Source: Neisseriaceae bacterium
GTDB lineage: Bacteria > Pseudomonadota > Gammaproteobacteria > Burkholderiales > Neisseriaceae
Direction: 5' to 3'
Length of the DNA stretch: 7,298 nucleotides
Assembly (NCBI GenBank): GCA_017518785.1
Contig: JAFWUA010000065.1
Span: 1-7,298, forward strand
This document shows positions 1-6,110 of the stretch, piece by piece; the first letter of the stretch is position 1; each line of letters begins with the position of its first letter. A program made the translations under genes and the position numbers. The notes beneath the pieces were generated by a model. It was not told where the DNA came from, did no database searches, and saw only the letters and a program-made list of their open reading frames with translations.

Positions 1-500
1 AATGTGCCGGAACGAAGATATTTTACTTCATAAGCTGCCACTGTTTCTTTAAGTGAAGCCGGAACTTCATGACGCAAGAGTAGGGGAATTTCATTTAAGA
101 AAGCTCCTTTACCTTTAACTGCGTGAAACATTTCATCAGTCAAAGGGTTATAGACCACTCCTAATTGACTTTGTCCATCACGAATTAGGGCAACCGATAA
201 CGAAAAATGAGGAATACCATGAATAAAATTGGTTGTACCATCTATTGGATCTACTACCCATAAGCCATCGCTATTTTCTGCCCATAAACGGCGATGTTCA
301 GCACTACTCATTTCTTCGCCTAAAACTGGACAATCAAGCATTTGGGTTAGTTCACTGCATAATGCTTGCTGTGCCATTAAATCAGCTTCGGTAAAAGGTG
401 AGCCATCTGACTTGCGTTTACTTCTAACACGCAAGAAACGTGGCATTACTTCTTGTTGTGCCACTTCGCGTATTAGTTGTTGTATCTTCTTTTCAAGCAT
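1..500 (-). CDS. Inositol monophosphatase family protein, 3' part cut by the window edge
   Basis: Members of this Mg2+-dependent sugar-phosphate phosphatase family hydrolyse inositol-1-phosphate or related phosphomonoesters in the cytoplasm. The reading frame opens with ATG at 498-500 and stays open for 166 codons to base 1, so the C-terminal part is outside the window. Visible family signatures are KSDGSPFTEAD (residues 30-40), the metal-binding GEE (61-63) and the hallmark DPIDGTTNF (84-92), followed by the usual HGIPHFSLSVAL stretch. All metal ligands expected in this half are intact. No good Shine-Dalgarno sequence precedes the ATG (ACCGCATC), so the start rests on the family N-terminus and the absence of a better ATG. 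It lies just downstream of a terminator and has its own candidate promoter, so it is probably a separate transcript. It could be SuhB-like, but similarity to E. coli SuhB is only moderate, so no symbol is given. Confidence 0.93.
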   Translation of the reverse strand, partial: MLEKKIQQLIREVAQQEVMPRFLRVRSKRKSDGSPFTEADLMAQQALCSELTQMLDCPVLGEEMSSAEHRRLWAENSDGLWVVDPIDGTTNFIHGIPHFSLSVALIRDGQSQLGVVYNPLTDEMFHAVKGKGAFLNEIPLLLRHEVPASLKETVAAYEVKYLRSGT

Positions 501-535
501 GATGCGGTAAATATGAAATATTTGATATTTGATTA

Positions 536-541
536 ATTATA
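536..541 (-). promoter_or_regulatory. Candidate -10 box for the phosphatase gene
   Basis: On the minus strand the bases read TATAAT, a perfect sigma-70 -10 hexamer, in an AT-rich leader 36 bases before the ATG. A start site near base 529 would give a leader of about 29 nt. The -35 position (around 558-563, GACTTT) matches poorly and overlaps the upstream terminator stem. The AT-rich background makes chance matches common. Confidence 0.4.
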
Positions 542-557
542 TTCGATTTAAATAAAT

Positions 558-592
558 AAAGTCTGCCCAAGAAAAGCTTTCCGGCAGACTTT
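558..592 (-). terminator. Rho-independent terminator after maoC, built from a DUS-like pair
   Basis: A 10-bp stem, AAAGTCTGCC (558-567) with GGCAGACTTT (583-592), has further pairing inside (GAAA with TTTC). On the minus strand it begins about 20 bases after the maoC stop and is followed by TTTATTTATTT, giving a U-rich tail. On the plus strand it is followed by a T run too, so it may work both ways, but no plus-strand gene ends here. One arm is a perfect repeat copy (579-591). The other arm keeps the stem bases but has lost the GGAA end. Inverted DUS pairs used as terminators are well known in Neisseria. Confidence 0.82.
579..591 (-). repeat. DUS-like repeat, perfect copy 1
   Basis: AAGTCTGCCGGAA on the minus strand. 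It forms one arm of the terminator between maoC and the phosphatase gene. With its flank it shares a 20-base identical block (572-591) with the copy at 6140-6152. Confidence 0.85.
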
Positions 593-613
593 TTATACGT
601 CAATTACAGAATA

Positions 614-1093
614 TTAATCAACAAAATTTACCTGTGGAATATTTGGTAGAGTTCGTTCTATTTTTTGAGTTGGTGGCATTACGTTGGCTTTGCCGGTTAC
701 GACTTTTTCGCCTTTTTGATTAGTAACCAAAGTTTCCAAAGTAACCCATTTTTTATCATCGTTTTTTTCCAAGACGGTGATGCTAACTGTCAAAGTGTCG
801 CCAATATATACCGGACGGCGAAATTGCAAATCTTGTCCTAAATAAATGGTTCCAATGCCAGGCAATTGAGTACCAATTGCAGTGGAAATCAATCCAGCAG
901 AAAACATGCCGTGTACAATCACTTGCTTAAATTGAGTGGTGGCTGCATATTCTGCATCTAAATGTGCCGGATTGGTATCGCCGCTAGCAGCAGCAAATAA
1001 TTTAACGTCTTCTTCGGTGGCAGTGTGGACAAGCTCCGTGCGTTGTCCCACAACCAATTCATCGTACGGAATGTTTTCAACCATTTTGTTCAT
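614..1093 (-). CDS. MaoC/PhaJ-like (R)-specific enoyl-CoA hydratase family protein
   Basis: This 159-residue protein is a single hot-dog-fold domain of the MaoC-like dehydratase family, which hydrates trans-2-enoyl-CoA to (R)-3-hydroxyacyl-CoA or acts on related acyl thioesters in the cytoplasm. The hydratase motif is ASGDTNPAHLD (residues 36-46), with the catalytic pair expected at D39 and H44, followed by the VHGMFSAGLIS helix typical of the family. Length is normal for a stand-alone PhaJ-type protein. The start is supported by a good Shine-Dalgarno sequence, AAGGAA (1101-1106), 7 bases before the ATG; an in-frame ATG three codons later is less well spaced. The gene sits alone between ctp and a strong terminator. 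No polyhydroxyalkanoate gene is adjacent, so a role in PHA supply cannot be inferred, and the physiological acyl-CoA is unknown. Confidence 0.9.
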   Translation of the reverse strand: MNKMVENIPYDELVVGQRTELVHTATEEDVKLFAAASGDTNPAHLDAEYAATTQFKQVIVHGMFSAGLISTAIGTQLPGIGTIYLGQDLQFRRPVYIGDTLTVSITVLEKNDDKKWVTLETLVTNQKGEKVVTGKANVMPPTQKIERTLPNIPQVNFVD

Positions 1094-1213
1094 CGTTATT
1101 TTCCTTAACTAATATTTGATTGATACTAATCGGCAACTTAATCATTCTTACGGATAAATTGCCGTTCCGGCAGACTTTTATAATCATCAGATTAAAAAAT
1201 TACCTGCAAAATT
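1094..1213. other. Intergenic region between ctp and maoC with one DUS-like copy
   Basis: It holds a single perfect repeat copy (1165-1177). On the minus strand the copy overlaps a short hairpin, TGCCG-GAA-CGGCA, at about 1160-1172, followed by ATTTATCC; this is at best a weak terminator for ctp. GATTATAAA directly precedes the repeat on the minus strand and resembles a -10 element, but no good -35 is at the right distance. Another weak candidate (TTGCCG, 16 bases, TATTAG) lies closer to maoC. Whether maoC has its own promoter is open. Confidence 0.5.
1165..1177 (-). repeat. DUS-like repeat, perfect copy 2 (single, intergenic)
   Basis: AAGTCTGCCGGAA on the minus strand, about 37 bases after the ctp stop. 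It has no inverted partner, so its presence is not explained by terminator function. Confidence 0.85.
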
Positions 1214-2689
1214 TTACTCATCGTTTGATGTTTTTTTCTCATCAACCTTATTGCGTCCTTCTTTTTCAGCTAATCCAATACTGCTTTGATATAATTGGGT
1301 ATCTTTTAGGACTTCTAAAGCCTTTTTCAGAACCTCATCTTTTTCTGGATTTGGATCTCTGCGACTTAATAATTCATCGAATTTTTCGTCATCAGTTTTT
1401 TCTTGTGAACCATCTTTTTTTAGATTAGATGCTTCTTCATCTATTTTGCCTTTGGTTTCCTCTCCGCCAAAAGGATTATTTAAATGACCAGATAAATCTG
1501 CCTCACGCATTTGGAAAGCATCACGTTTATCCTTGATTTCAATATCAGGAACAATTCCTTGTGCCTGAATGGAACGGTCGTTTGGAGTGTAATACAAGGC
1601 AACAGTTAGTTTAATTCCAGAACCATTAGATAGTGGCATTACACTTTGCACCGAACCTTTGCCAAAACTCGAAACTCCTAAAATAACGGCACGTTTATAA
1701 TCTTGCAAAGCACCGGTAACGATTTCTGATGCAGAAGCAGAACCTGAATTGATTAATACCGTTAAGGGAATATTTTTAATTTCTTCCGGCAGACCTTCTA
1801 ATGGATCTTTTTGATTATTGCGTCCCAAAAGATAACCACTGCGATCAGCTCGATATGATGATGCGTTGCGTCCATCACGTCCTTTGGTACTAACTACTAC
1901 ATTACCTTTTTTCAAGAATACAGCTGAAACCCCAACCGCTTGATTGAGTAATCCACCAGGATTGTCGCGTAAATCTAAAACTAAACCTTTAAGTTTGCCT
2001 TTATTTTGTTTGGTTAGCTCATTGATATGAGCTACCAAATCTTGTGTTGTGCGTTCTTGGAATTGAGAAAGACGTATATAGCCCAAACCATCTTCTAATA
2101 ATTTAGAACGTACACTTTTAACCTTAATAGTGGCACGTGTGATTTTAACTTCAATAGGAACACTACTATTTTCACGTGTAATGGTAAGGTTAATATCTGT
2201 TCCTGGTTTACCACGCATCAGTTTTACAGCTTCGGTGGTACTCATACCACGTGTGGATTCATCGTTAATTTTGATAATGTAATCTCCACTTTGCAAGCCA
2301 GCACGTTCTGCAGGAGTGTCTTCAATCGGTGCAATAACAACAATTGCATCGTTTTTCTTGCCAATTTCCATACCTAAACCACCAAACTCACCTGTGGTGT
2401 GTTCTTTTAAGTCTTCAAAATCTTTGGATAATAGATATTCAGAATGAGGGTCTAAACCATGTACCATGCCTTTTACAGCATCTTGAATTAATTGGTTATT
2501 GGTTGTTTCTTGATAATAATTAGCCTTAATTTGTGCATATACTTCGGCTAATGTACGCAAATCTTGTACTGGAAGACTATCTTTACCGCTATCGGCAAAA
2601 GATTGCATTGATATTGCACTTATTGCACCGAATAATGTGCAAGTAACGCACAAGGTGATTTTTTTCATTATGTTTTTTTTCTTCGACAT
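1214..2689 (-). CDS. ctp: C-terminal processing peptidase (S41 family), periplasmic
   Basis: CtpA/Prc-type serine protease that trims or degrades envelope proteins, recognising their C-terminal ends. The 491-residue product has a Sec signal peptide (basic start, hydrophobic core about residues 10-28, likely cut after SFA at 32), a PDZ domain (about 100-175, with GGLGMEIG and the GLQSGDYIIKIN loop) and the S41 core. The Ser-Lys dyad is intact: S319 in GSASASEI and K344 in SFGKGSVQ, with the same 25-residue spacing as in E. coli Prc. READLSGHLNNPFGG near residues 395-409 resembles Neisseriaceae Ctp, and the last 80 residues are strongly charged. The first ATG is chosen (weak GAGAAA ribosome site); a second Met at residue 8 would leave the signal peptide intact. 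It follows envC by 31 bases, so they are probably co-transcribed. Substrates are unknown, but it may act on cell-wall hydrolase regulation like other Ctp/Prc enzymes. Confidence 0.96.
   Translation of the reverse strand: MSKKKNIMKKITLCVTCTLFGAISAISMQSFADSGKDSLPVQDLRTLAEVYAQIKANYYQETTNNQLIQDAVKGMVHGLDPHSEYLLSKDFEDLKEHTTGEFGGLGMEIGKKNDAIVVIAPIEDTPAERAGLQSGDYIIKINDESTRGMSTTEAVKLMRGKPGTDINLTITRENSSVPIEVKITRATIKVKSVRSKLLEDGLGYIRLSQFQERTTQDLVAHINELTKQNKGKLKGLVLDLRDNPGGLLNQAVGVSAVFLKKGNVVVSTKGRDGRNASSYRADRSGYLLGRNNQKDPLEGLPEEIKNIPLTVLINSGSASASEIVTGALQDYKRAVILGVSSFGKGSVQSVMPLSNGSGIKLTVALYYTPNDRSIQAQGIVPDIEIKDKRDAFQMREADLSGHLNNPFGGEETKGKIDEEASNLKKDGSQEKTDDEKFDELLSRRDPNPEKDEVLKKALEVLKDTQLYQSSIGLAEKEGRNKVDEKKTSNDE
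1784..1794 (-). repeat. DUS-like repeat, 11-base core inside ctp
   Basis: On the minus strand it reads GTCTGCCGGAA preceded by G instead of A. It is read as part of EGLPEE (Ctp residues 298-303), in a loop just before the catalytic serine region. Confidence 0.6.
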
Positions 2690-2720
2690 AGTGTTTCTCT
2701 ACTTTTTAATAAATTGGTAA

Positions 2721-3971
2721 TTAAGATTTAATAAACCAACCAGATGGGTCTAATGGTCTTGTATGATAACGGATTTCAAAATAAAGACCACGAGTTTCAT
2801 CTGGTAGAGTTCCAGTGGTGCCAATGGTTTGACGTGATTTTATTTCGCGTCCATTGCCAACAGAAATGGAGGATAAGCCAGTATATACCGTTAAATAAGC
2901 ATTGTCGTGATCGACAATAACTGTTTTACCGTATCCTTGCAACTCTCCTGCGTATGCGACTTTTCCGGCAGCCACCGCCTGAACTGGCTGTGGTGGTGTG
3001 GCAATATATAATCCATTATAACTACCACCATTAGGTTTAGGAGATCCAAAACGCCCCTCGATGCTACCTTTTACTGGCAAGGTTAATTTGCCACGCATAC
3101 GTGAAAATGCAGAATCAATTACCGGTGTATCTGATGCACCGCTATTGTTATAAGCAACTTTATCTGGAATAGCAGCATCGTTTCCGGCAGTGTTATCAGA
3201 TTTATTGCTATTTTCTTTTATATCGCTTTGAGTTCTTTGCTGGTGTGCTTTTTGAGTTTCTAATTGTTTTAGTAGCGAAGATAGGCGTGCTTCATTGCCA
3301 CGCAAACCACGAATTTTCTTTTCATTACGTGAAATATCATCGTCTAATTTGTCTGATTCGCTCAACTGCATTTTCTTCTGTTTTGTTAATTTTTCAACAA
3401 TTGCACGTTGGCGATTGATTAATTCTTGTACTTTCTCGATTTGCTCATTAATAGCAACGCTTTGACGCTCCAATTCATTTTGTTGTGCTTTAAGTTGGTT
3501 AATCAATTTGCGATTGGCAGTTTGAATATAGCGTGCATATTGTAAATGTCTACCTTTATCGTTGGGATTGCTGTTTTGTAACATCAAAACCAAAGCATCA
3601 GGTTGATTGTTGTGATATTGACTATTTACCAAACGTGCCACTTGGGTTTTCATGCCGGCAATTTGTGTTTCTAATTGAGATGCACGTTGTTGCAAAGCTT
3701 CTAATTCATCAACTGCAACTTTTTTCTCATTTAAAATACTATCCAATTCAGCACGTTGTCGTACTAATTCTTTTTCAGTTGCACGAATACGCTCTGCAAT
3801 TTTTTTCTGTTCAGCACGCTTGTTTTTAACATCACGATCAGTATCGCTGATTTCTTTGCGTACCTTTTGTAAGTCTTCCTGTTGTGCTGTTGATTCAGTA
3901 TCAGGTTCGGCAAAAGCGTATGTCGTACATGCCAATAAAATAGCGGATAATAAGATTTTTAATTTGTCCAT
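2721..3971 (-). CDS. envC: EnvC-like murein hydrolase activator (degenerate LytM/M23 domain)
   Basis: EnvC-type proteins sit in the periplasm at the division site and activate N-acetylmuramoyl-L-alanine amidases that split septal peptidoglycan. The 416-residue product has a signal peptide (residues 1-21, cut likely after AFA), a long charged coiled coil (about 28-250, with a break near 118-150), a polar linker (250-295) and a C-terminal LytM fold (295-416). The zinc ligands of active M23 enzymes are lost: the HxGxD motif is YNGLY (318-322), the YxHL histidine is G365, and HLHFE is GLYFE (395-399). E. coli EnvC is degenerate in the same way, so this is a regulator and not an enzyme. Its ATG lies inside the end of gpmI (13-base overlap), with GGAGAGAG upstream, which suggests translational coupling. 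LLAC at residues 12-15 could be a weak lipobox. Confidence 0.93.
   Translation of the reverse strand: MDKLKILLSAILLACTTYAFAEPDTESTAQQEDLQKVRKEISDTDRDVKNKRAEQKKIAERIRATEKELVRQRAELDSILNEKKVAVDELEALQQRASQLETQIAGMKTQVARLVNSQYHNNQPDALVLMLQNSNPNDKGRHLQYARYIQTANRKLINQLKAQQNELERQSVAINEQIEKVQELINRQRAIVEKLTKQKKMQLSESDKLDDDISRNEKKIRGLRGNEARLSSLLKQLETQKAHQQRTQSDIKENSNKSDNTAGNDAAIPDKVAYNNSGASDTPVIDSAFSRMRGKLTLPVKGSIEGRFGSPKPNGGSYNGLYIATPPQPVQAVAAGKVAYAGELQGYGKTVIVDHDNAYLTVYTGLSSISVGNGREIKSRQTIGTTGTLPDETRGLYFEIRYHTRPLDPSGWFIKS
2963..2971 (-). repeat. Partial DUS-like repeat (9-base core) in envC
   Basis: CTGCCGGAA on the minus strand, read within VAAGKV of the LytM domain. The 5' half of the repeat is not conserved, and AAGKV is normal for this fold, so it may be coincidence or a degenerate copy. 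Confidence 0.3.
3182..3190 (-). repeat. Partial DUS-like repeat (9-base core) in the envC linker
   Basis: CTGCCGGAA on the minus strand, read as NTAGN at residues 260-264 of the disordered linker between coiled coil and LytM domain. The variable linker could tolerate a repeat copy, but the 5' half does not match. Confidence 0.35.
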
Positions 3972-5515
3972 ACTATTAGACTCTCTCCACTCATTTCAAG
4001 AGGTTGTTTTAACCCTAACATTGATAGTAGTGTTGGTGCAATATCTTTTAGTGCACCGCCGGCTTTGATTTGTGCAGTCTCTCCGATATATAAAAATGGT
4101 ACTGGATTGGTGGTGTGTTGAGTATGTGCTTGACCATTAGCTTCGTCAAACATTTGCTCACAATTACCATGATCAGCAGTGATTAATAACTCTCCACCTT
4201 TTGCCAAAACCGCATCAACAATCCTGCCAATACATTTATCCAAAGTTTCTACTGCACGAATCGCTGCGGATAATACGCCGGTATGTCCTACCATATCGCC
4301 ATTAGCAAAATTGCAAATAATTACTTCAAATTGTTCATTTTCAACTGCTTGAACAATATGTTGTGCCACTTCATCGGCTGACATTTCTGGTTGTAGATCG
4401 TATGTGGCAACTTTGGGTGATGGTACTAAAATGCGTTCTTCCAATGGATATGGTGTTTCCACTCCTCCATTAAAGAAATAGGTTACATGTGGATATTTTT
4501 CGGTTTCAGCAATTCTCAATTGTCGCAAACCATGTGAAGCAATGTACTCTCCAAAACCATTTGCAATGCTTTGCGGTGCAAACAGTACATCGTTTTTGAA
4601 TTGTTCGCCATAATCAGTGATTGATGCAAAATATGATAGTTTTGGTGTTTTTTGTCGTACGAAACCATCAAAATCATCAAAGGTGAATGCTTGGGTTAAT
4701 TCACGAGCTCGGTCGGCACGGAAATTTAGAAATAAAATTACATCGCCATCATTAATTCCGGCAGACTTATTGTTTCCGGCAGACTTAATATGAGTTGCTT
4801 GGACAAATTCATCGTTCTCACCTCTCACATATGCCATTTGCAAAGCTTCGCAGGCATTTGTTGCTGTGAAAGGGGCTGCTACACCAGTTAGTGCATCATA
4901 GGCATGTTGTACTCTATCCCAACGTTTATCCCTATCCATAGCATAAAAACGTCCAACTACTGTACCAACGCTTACTTGTGGATATTTCTGACAATATTCA
5001 TCTAATCTTTTTAGATATATTTCTGCACTTTGTGGGGGTGTGTCTCGTCCATCTAAAAATGGGTGCATTACAATGTTTGGTAATCCAGCATTACAAGCAA
5101 TATCTAATATAGCAAAAATATGTTCAATATGACTATGCACGCCACCATCTGAAAATAAACCAAACAAGTGTAGGGTGTGATTTTTTCCGGCAGACAAGGC
5201 TTTTTGTAAAACAGGATTTTGAGATAAAAGTCCTTGTTCAATTGCAATGTCAATCCGGGTAATATCTTGTTCAACCACGCGTCCGGCACCTATATTTAAG
5301 TGTCCAACTTCGGAGTTGCCAAACTGACCAGTTGGTAAACCTACCATACGTTCTGATGCATTAATCGTACCATAGGCATATTCTTTTTTGAGTCGATTAA
5401 AGTTAGGCATATTAGCTTGAGAAATGGCGTTATCATCAGCGGCAATGCGATCACCAAATCCGTCTAATATCAGTAAAACAACCGGTTTTTTACGTAAAGA
5501 AGAAAATGTACTCAT
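3959..5515 (-). CDS. gpmI: 2,3-bisphosphoglycerate-independent phosphoglycerate mutase
   Basis: Cytoplasmic glycolytic and gluconeogenic enzyme interconverting 3- and 2-phosphoglycerate, Mn2+-dependent, of the alkaline phosphatase superfamily. The 518-residue length is normal (about 510-515). Visible active-site elements are DGFGD (18-22), the phosphoserine motif GNSEVGH with S68, FLDGRDTPP (153-161), NFRADRARE (264-272), NGDMVGHTG (405-413), the metal-binding ADHGN (447-451) and HTQHT (464-468). A hexapeptide tandem, KSAGNN-KSAGIN (244-255), encoded by two DUS-like repeats, lies in the variable loop between DEFVQATHI and DGDVILFLNFRAD. A third repeat core encodes SAG at 108-110. The start is chosen for the family N-terminus; its ribosome site is weak. 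A candidate extended -10 promoter lies about 27 bases upstream. The stop overlaps the envC start by 13 bases, making gpmI the first gene of a gpmI-envC-ctp unit. Confidence 0.97.
   Translation of the reverse strand: MSTFSSLRKKPVVLLILDGFGDRIAADDNAISQANMPNFNRLKKEYAYGTINASERMVGLPTGQFGNSEVGHLNIGAGRVVEQDITRIDIAIEQGLLSQNPVLQKALSAGKNHTLHLFGLFSDGGVHSHIEHIFAILDIACNAGLPNIVMHPFLDGRDTPPQSAEIYLKRLDEYCQKYPQVSVGTVVGRFYAMDRDKRWDRVQHAYDALTGVAAPFTATNACEALQMAYVRGENDEFVQATHIKSAGNNKSAGINDGDVILFLNFRADRARELTQAFTFDDFDGFVRQKTPKLSYFASITDYGEQFKNDVLFAPQSIANGFGEYIASHGLRQLRIAETEKYPHVTYFFNGGVETPYPLEERILVPSPKVATYDLQPEMSADEVAQHIVQAVENEQFEVIICNFANGDMVGHTGVLSAAIRAVETLDKCIGRIVDAVLAKGGELLITADHGNCEQMFDEANGQAHTQHTTNPVPFLYIGETAQIKAGGALKDIAPTLLSMLGLKQPLEMSGESLIVWTN
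3972..3987 (-). promoter_or_regulatory. envC ribosome binding site inside the gpmI 3' end
   Basis: On the minus strand GGAGAGAGTCTAATAGT leads straight into the envC ATG (the first G is one base outside the given span). The purine run lies within gpmI codons, about 9-14 bases before the start. Together with the 13-base overlap (stop TAA at 3959-3961) this suggests ribosomes finishing gpmI help start envC. Confidence 0.5.
4756..4768 (-). repeat. DUS-like repeat, perfect copy 3 (tandem pair in gpmI)
   Basis: AAGTCTGCCGGAA on the minus strand, encoding KSAG (GpmI residues 250-253). It is the second, downstream unit of an 18-base tandem with the copy at 4774-4786; the two 18-base units differ at 2 positions. 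Confidence 0.88.
4774..4786 (-). repeat. DUS-like repeat, perfect copy 4 (tandem pair in gpmI)
   Basis: AAGTCTGCCGGAA on the minus strand, encoding KSAG (GpmI residues 244-247). It is the first unit of the tandem, followed by ACAAT before the next copy. The period of 18 bases keeps the frame. Confidence 0.88.
5185..5195 (-). repeat. DUS-like repeat, 11-base core inside gpmI
   Basis: GTCTGCCGGAA on the minus strand, preceded by T instead of A. It is read as LSAGK at residues 107-111, just before the HTLHLFGL strand of GpmI. Confidence 0.6.
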
Positions 5516-5537
5516 GAGAATAGTTACTAAAAATTTG

Positions 5538-5550
5538 TGGCATTATGCCA
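5538..5550 (-). promoter_or_regulatory. Candidate extended -10 promoter and palindrome ahead of gpmI
   Basis: The bases form a perfect inverted repeat, TGGCA-TTA-TGCCA. On the minus strand this includes TGGCATAAT, an extended -10 element (TGN followed by CATAAT, 5 of 6 to consensus) with no convincing -35. Transcription starting near 5535 would give a leader of about 20 nt to gpmI. The overlapping palindrome could be an operator, or simply chance. The rest of the 132-base gap between bcp and gpmI (5516-5647) is AT-rich, and I see no clear terminator hairpin for bcp in it. Confidence 0.45.
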
Positions 5551-5647
5551 GATTTTTAAGTACTTATGTATGAAAAGCAAATAAAGATATGTATATTATG
5601 TAATTGTTTCGATTAAAAATCATATAGCACAAACATCTATTATCTTT

Positions 5648-6091
5648 TTAATTGCAATTGTTTTTTATCCATTCTAAAACGTTCTGTGCGTGTCCTGTTG
5701 CTTTTACTTTTCGCCATTCTTGCACGATTTTGCCTGATTTATCTAAAACAAAAGTGCTGCGTTCTATTCCCCATACTTTTTTGCCATACATATTTTTTTC
5801 TTTCATAACACCGAATTGATTGCACACGGTTTCATCGCTATCTGAAAGTAGGGGAAATGGAATATCTAATTTACATACAAATTTTTGATGAGATGCAACG
5901 CTATCTCTTGAAATTCCTACAACTTCATAACCTGTTTTTTTGAAGTCTTCATATAAAGTTGAAAATTCTGCTGCTTCCGTAGAACAGCCCGGAGTGTTGT
6001 CTTTGGGATAGAAATATACAACTAATGGTAGGTGTTCTTTGGAATTGAACATGGCATTATCTTGGGTGGGAAGATTAAATAAGTAATTCAT
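5648..6091 (-). CDS. bcp: Thioredoxin-dependent thiol peroxidase, PrxQ/Bcp type
   Basis: PrxQ-type peroxiredoxin that reduces H2O2 and organic hydroperoxides in the cytoplasm, probably recycled by thioredoxin. The 147 residues form one AhpC/TSA domain with the peroxidatic motif YPKDNTPGCSTEA (28-40), catalytic C36, and the conserved R111 of IERSTFVLD. The position five residues after C36, where E. coli Bcp has its resolving cysteine, is A41. C73 lies 37 residues on, close to the spacing of the other PrxQ class, where the resolving cysteine sits in helix 3, so C73 is the likely partner. C90 and C146 are also present. The start has a good Shine-Dalgarno sequence, AAGGAC (6098-6103), 6 bases before the ATG. 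The gene stands alone between a repeat-built hairpin upstream and an AT-rich gap before gpmI. Confidence 0.95.
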   Translation of the reverse strand: MNYLFNLPTQDNAMFNSKEHLPLVVYFYPKDNTPGCSTEAAEFSTLYEDFKKTGYEVVGISRDSVASHQKFVCKLDIPFPLLSDSDETVCNQFGVMKEKNMYGKKVWGIERSTFVLDKSGKIVQEWRKVKATGHAQNVLEWIKNNCN

Positions 6092-6110
6092 TTAATTGTC
6101 CTTTTGTTTA

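Noticed and set aside
4..12. GTGCCGGAA near the left edge and AGCCGGAA near 57 as further repeat copies
   Set aside because: They lack the full CTGCCGGAA core; GCCGGAA-type matches are common in this sequence.
229..510. Plus-strand open frame of 93 codons opposite the phosphatase gene
   Set aside because: It is antisense to a well-supported phosphatase frame and encodes no recognisable domain.
1160..1172. Short hairpin TGCCG-GAA-CGGCA as a ctp terminator
   Set aside because: The stem is only about 5 bp with a short, weak U tail; it is mentioned in the intergenic entry but not called as a terminator.
1120..1428. Plus-strand open frame opposite the 3' end of ctp
   Set aside because: It is a shadow of the charged Ctp tail: low-complexity, hydrophobic-looking product, no ribosome site.
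3533..4068. Two plus-strand open frames opposite envC and the gpmI 3' end
   Set aside because: Both are antisense to coiled-coil coding sequence, with no family resemblance.
4756..4786. CRISPR-like or insertion-element reading of the tandem repeats
   Set aside because: There are only two units with a 5-base spacer, the same 13-mer occurs singly elsewhere, and no transposase, target duplication or cas gene is present.
5104..5289. Minus-strand 61-codon frame inside gpmI
   Set aside because: It is out of frame within a strongly conserved enzyme and has no ribosome site.
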